NCBI GenBank assembly: GCA_020057985.1
Contig: JAGVEU010000202.1
Coordinates: 1-6,010, forward strand
DNA: 6,010 bases
Direction: 5' to 3'
Origin: Calditrichota bacterium
Lineage (GTDB): Bacteria; Electryoneota; RPQS01
A program made the position numbers and the translations under genes. This document shows positions 5,967 to 6,010 of this stretch, one piece after another. Position 1 is the stretch's first letter; each line of letters starts with the position of its first letter. A model generated the notes under the pieces. That model saw only the letters and a program-made list of their open reading frames with translations, was not told the DNA's origin and made no database searches.

Positions 5967-5998
5967 CTCTGAAATACTGAAAATCTGAAACGCTGAAA
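5967..5998. repeat. Four-copy 8-base tandem repeat just upstream of sucC
   Basis: On the plus strand the unit is NNCTGAAA, with CTGAAA exact at 5969, 5977, 5985 and 5993. The two leading bases vary (CT, TA, AT, CG). On the sucC coding strand it reads TTTCAGNN four times and ends seven bases before the start codon. No Shine-Dalgarno site separates it from the ATG. It could be a leader or promoter-region element, or simply a low-complexity intergenic repeat. Confidence 0.78.
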
Positions 5999-6010
5999 TG
6001 ATAAACTTAA

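Overview
The window looks like a chromosomal stretch from a Gram-negative (diderm) bacterium. The evidence is a predicted outer-membrane beta-barrel protein and three proteins with classical signal peptides. Two of those three have a predicted cleavage site ending in Phe-Ala followed directly by Gln, a habit known from Bacteroidetes and relatives, and Shine-Dalgarno use is patchy (strong for hicB, absent for the nuclease and sucC). I therefore lean towards the FCB group or an uncultured relative, but nothing here fixes the taxon.

Layout. On the plus strand, positions 1-465 hold the 3' end of a ComEC/Rec2-like metallo-beta-lactamase-fold gene. Everything else is on the minus strand and, in transcription order, reads: sucC (5959-4772), a FadL/OmpP1-like outer-membrane protein (4714-3437), a secreted DNA/RNA non-specific endonuclease (3374-2598), a periplasmic 5'-nucleotidase (2588-975), and a HicBA toxin-antitoxin pair (951-718 and 711-478). 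Gaps on this strand are 57, 62, 9, 23 and 6 bases. The last four genes could be one transcript, and the nuclease-nucleotidase pair almost certainly is. The plus-strand gene and hicA converge with only 12 bases between their stop codons. I see no rRNA, tRNA, insertion sequence, CRISPR array or convincing intrinsic terminator, and no gene-free stretch longer than about 60 bases.

How the genes may work together. The nuclease would cut nucleic acid outside the cytoplasm, the 5'-nucleotidase would remove phosphate from the released nucleotides, and the barrel protein could be a channel, though its substrate is unknown. This fits scavenging of nucleosides and phosphate from environmental DNA or RNA. 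SucC is a TCA-cycle enzyme subunit; no sucD follows it here.

Points worth a second look: two four-copy short tandem repeats with strict phasing in intergenic leaders (period 8 before sucC, period 7 before the nuclease); non-canonical motif residues in the nucleotidase (GDIH), nuclease (QRGH) and SucC; and a short HicB whose reading frame continues into HicA across a single TAG. I found no clearly new multi-gene defence or mobile system.
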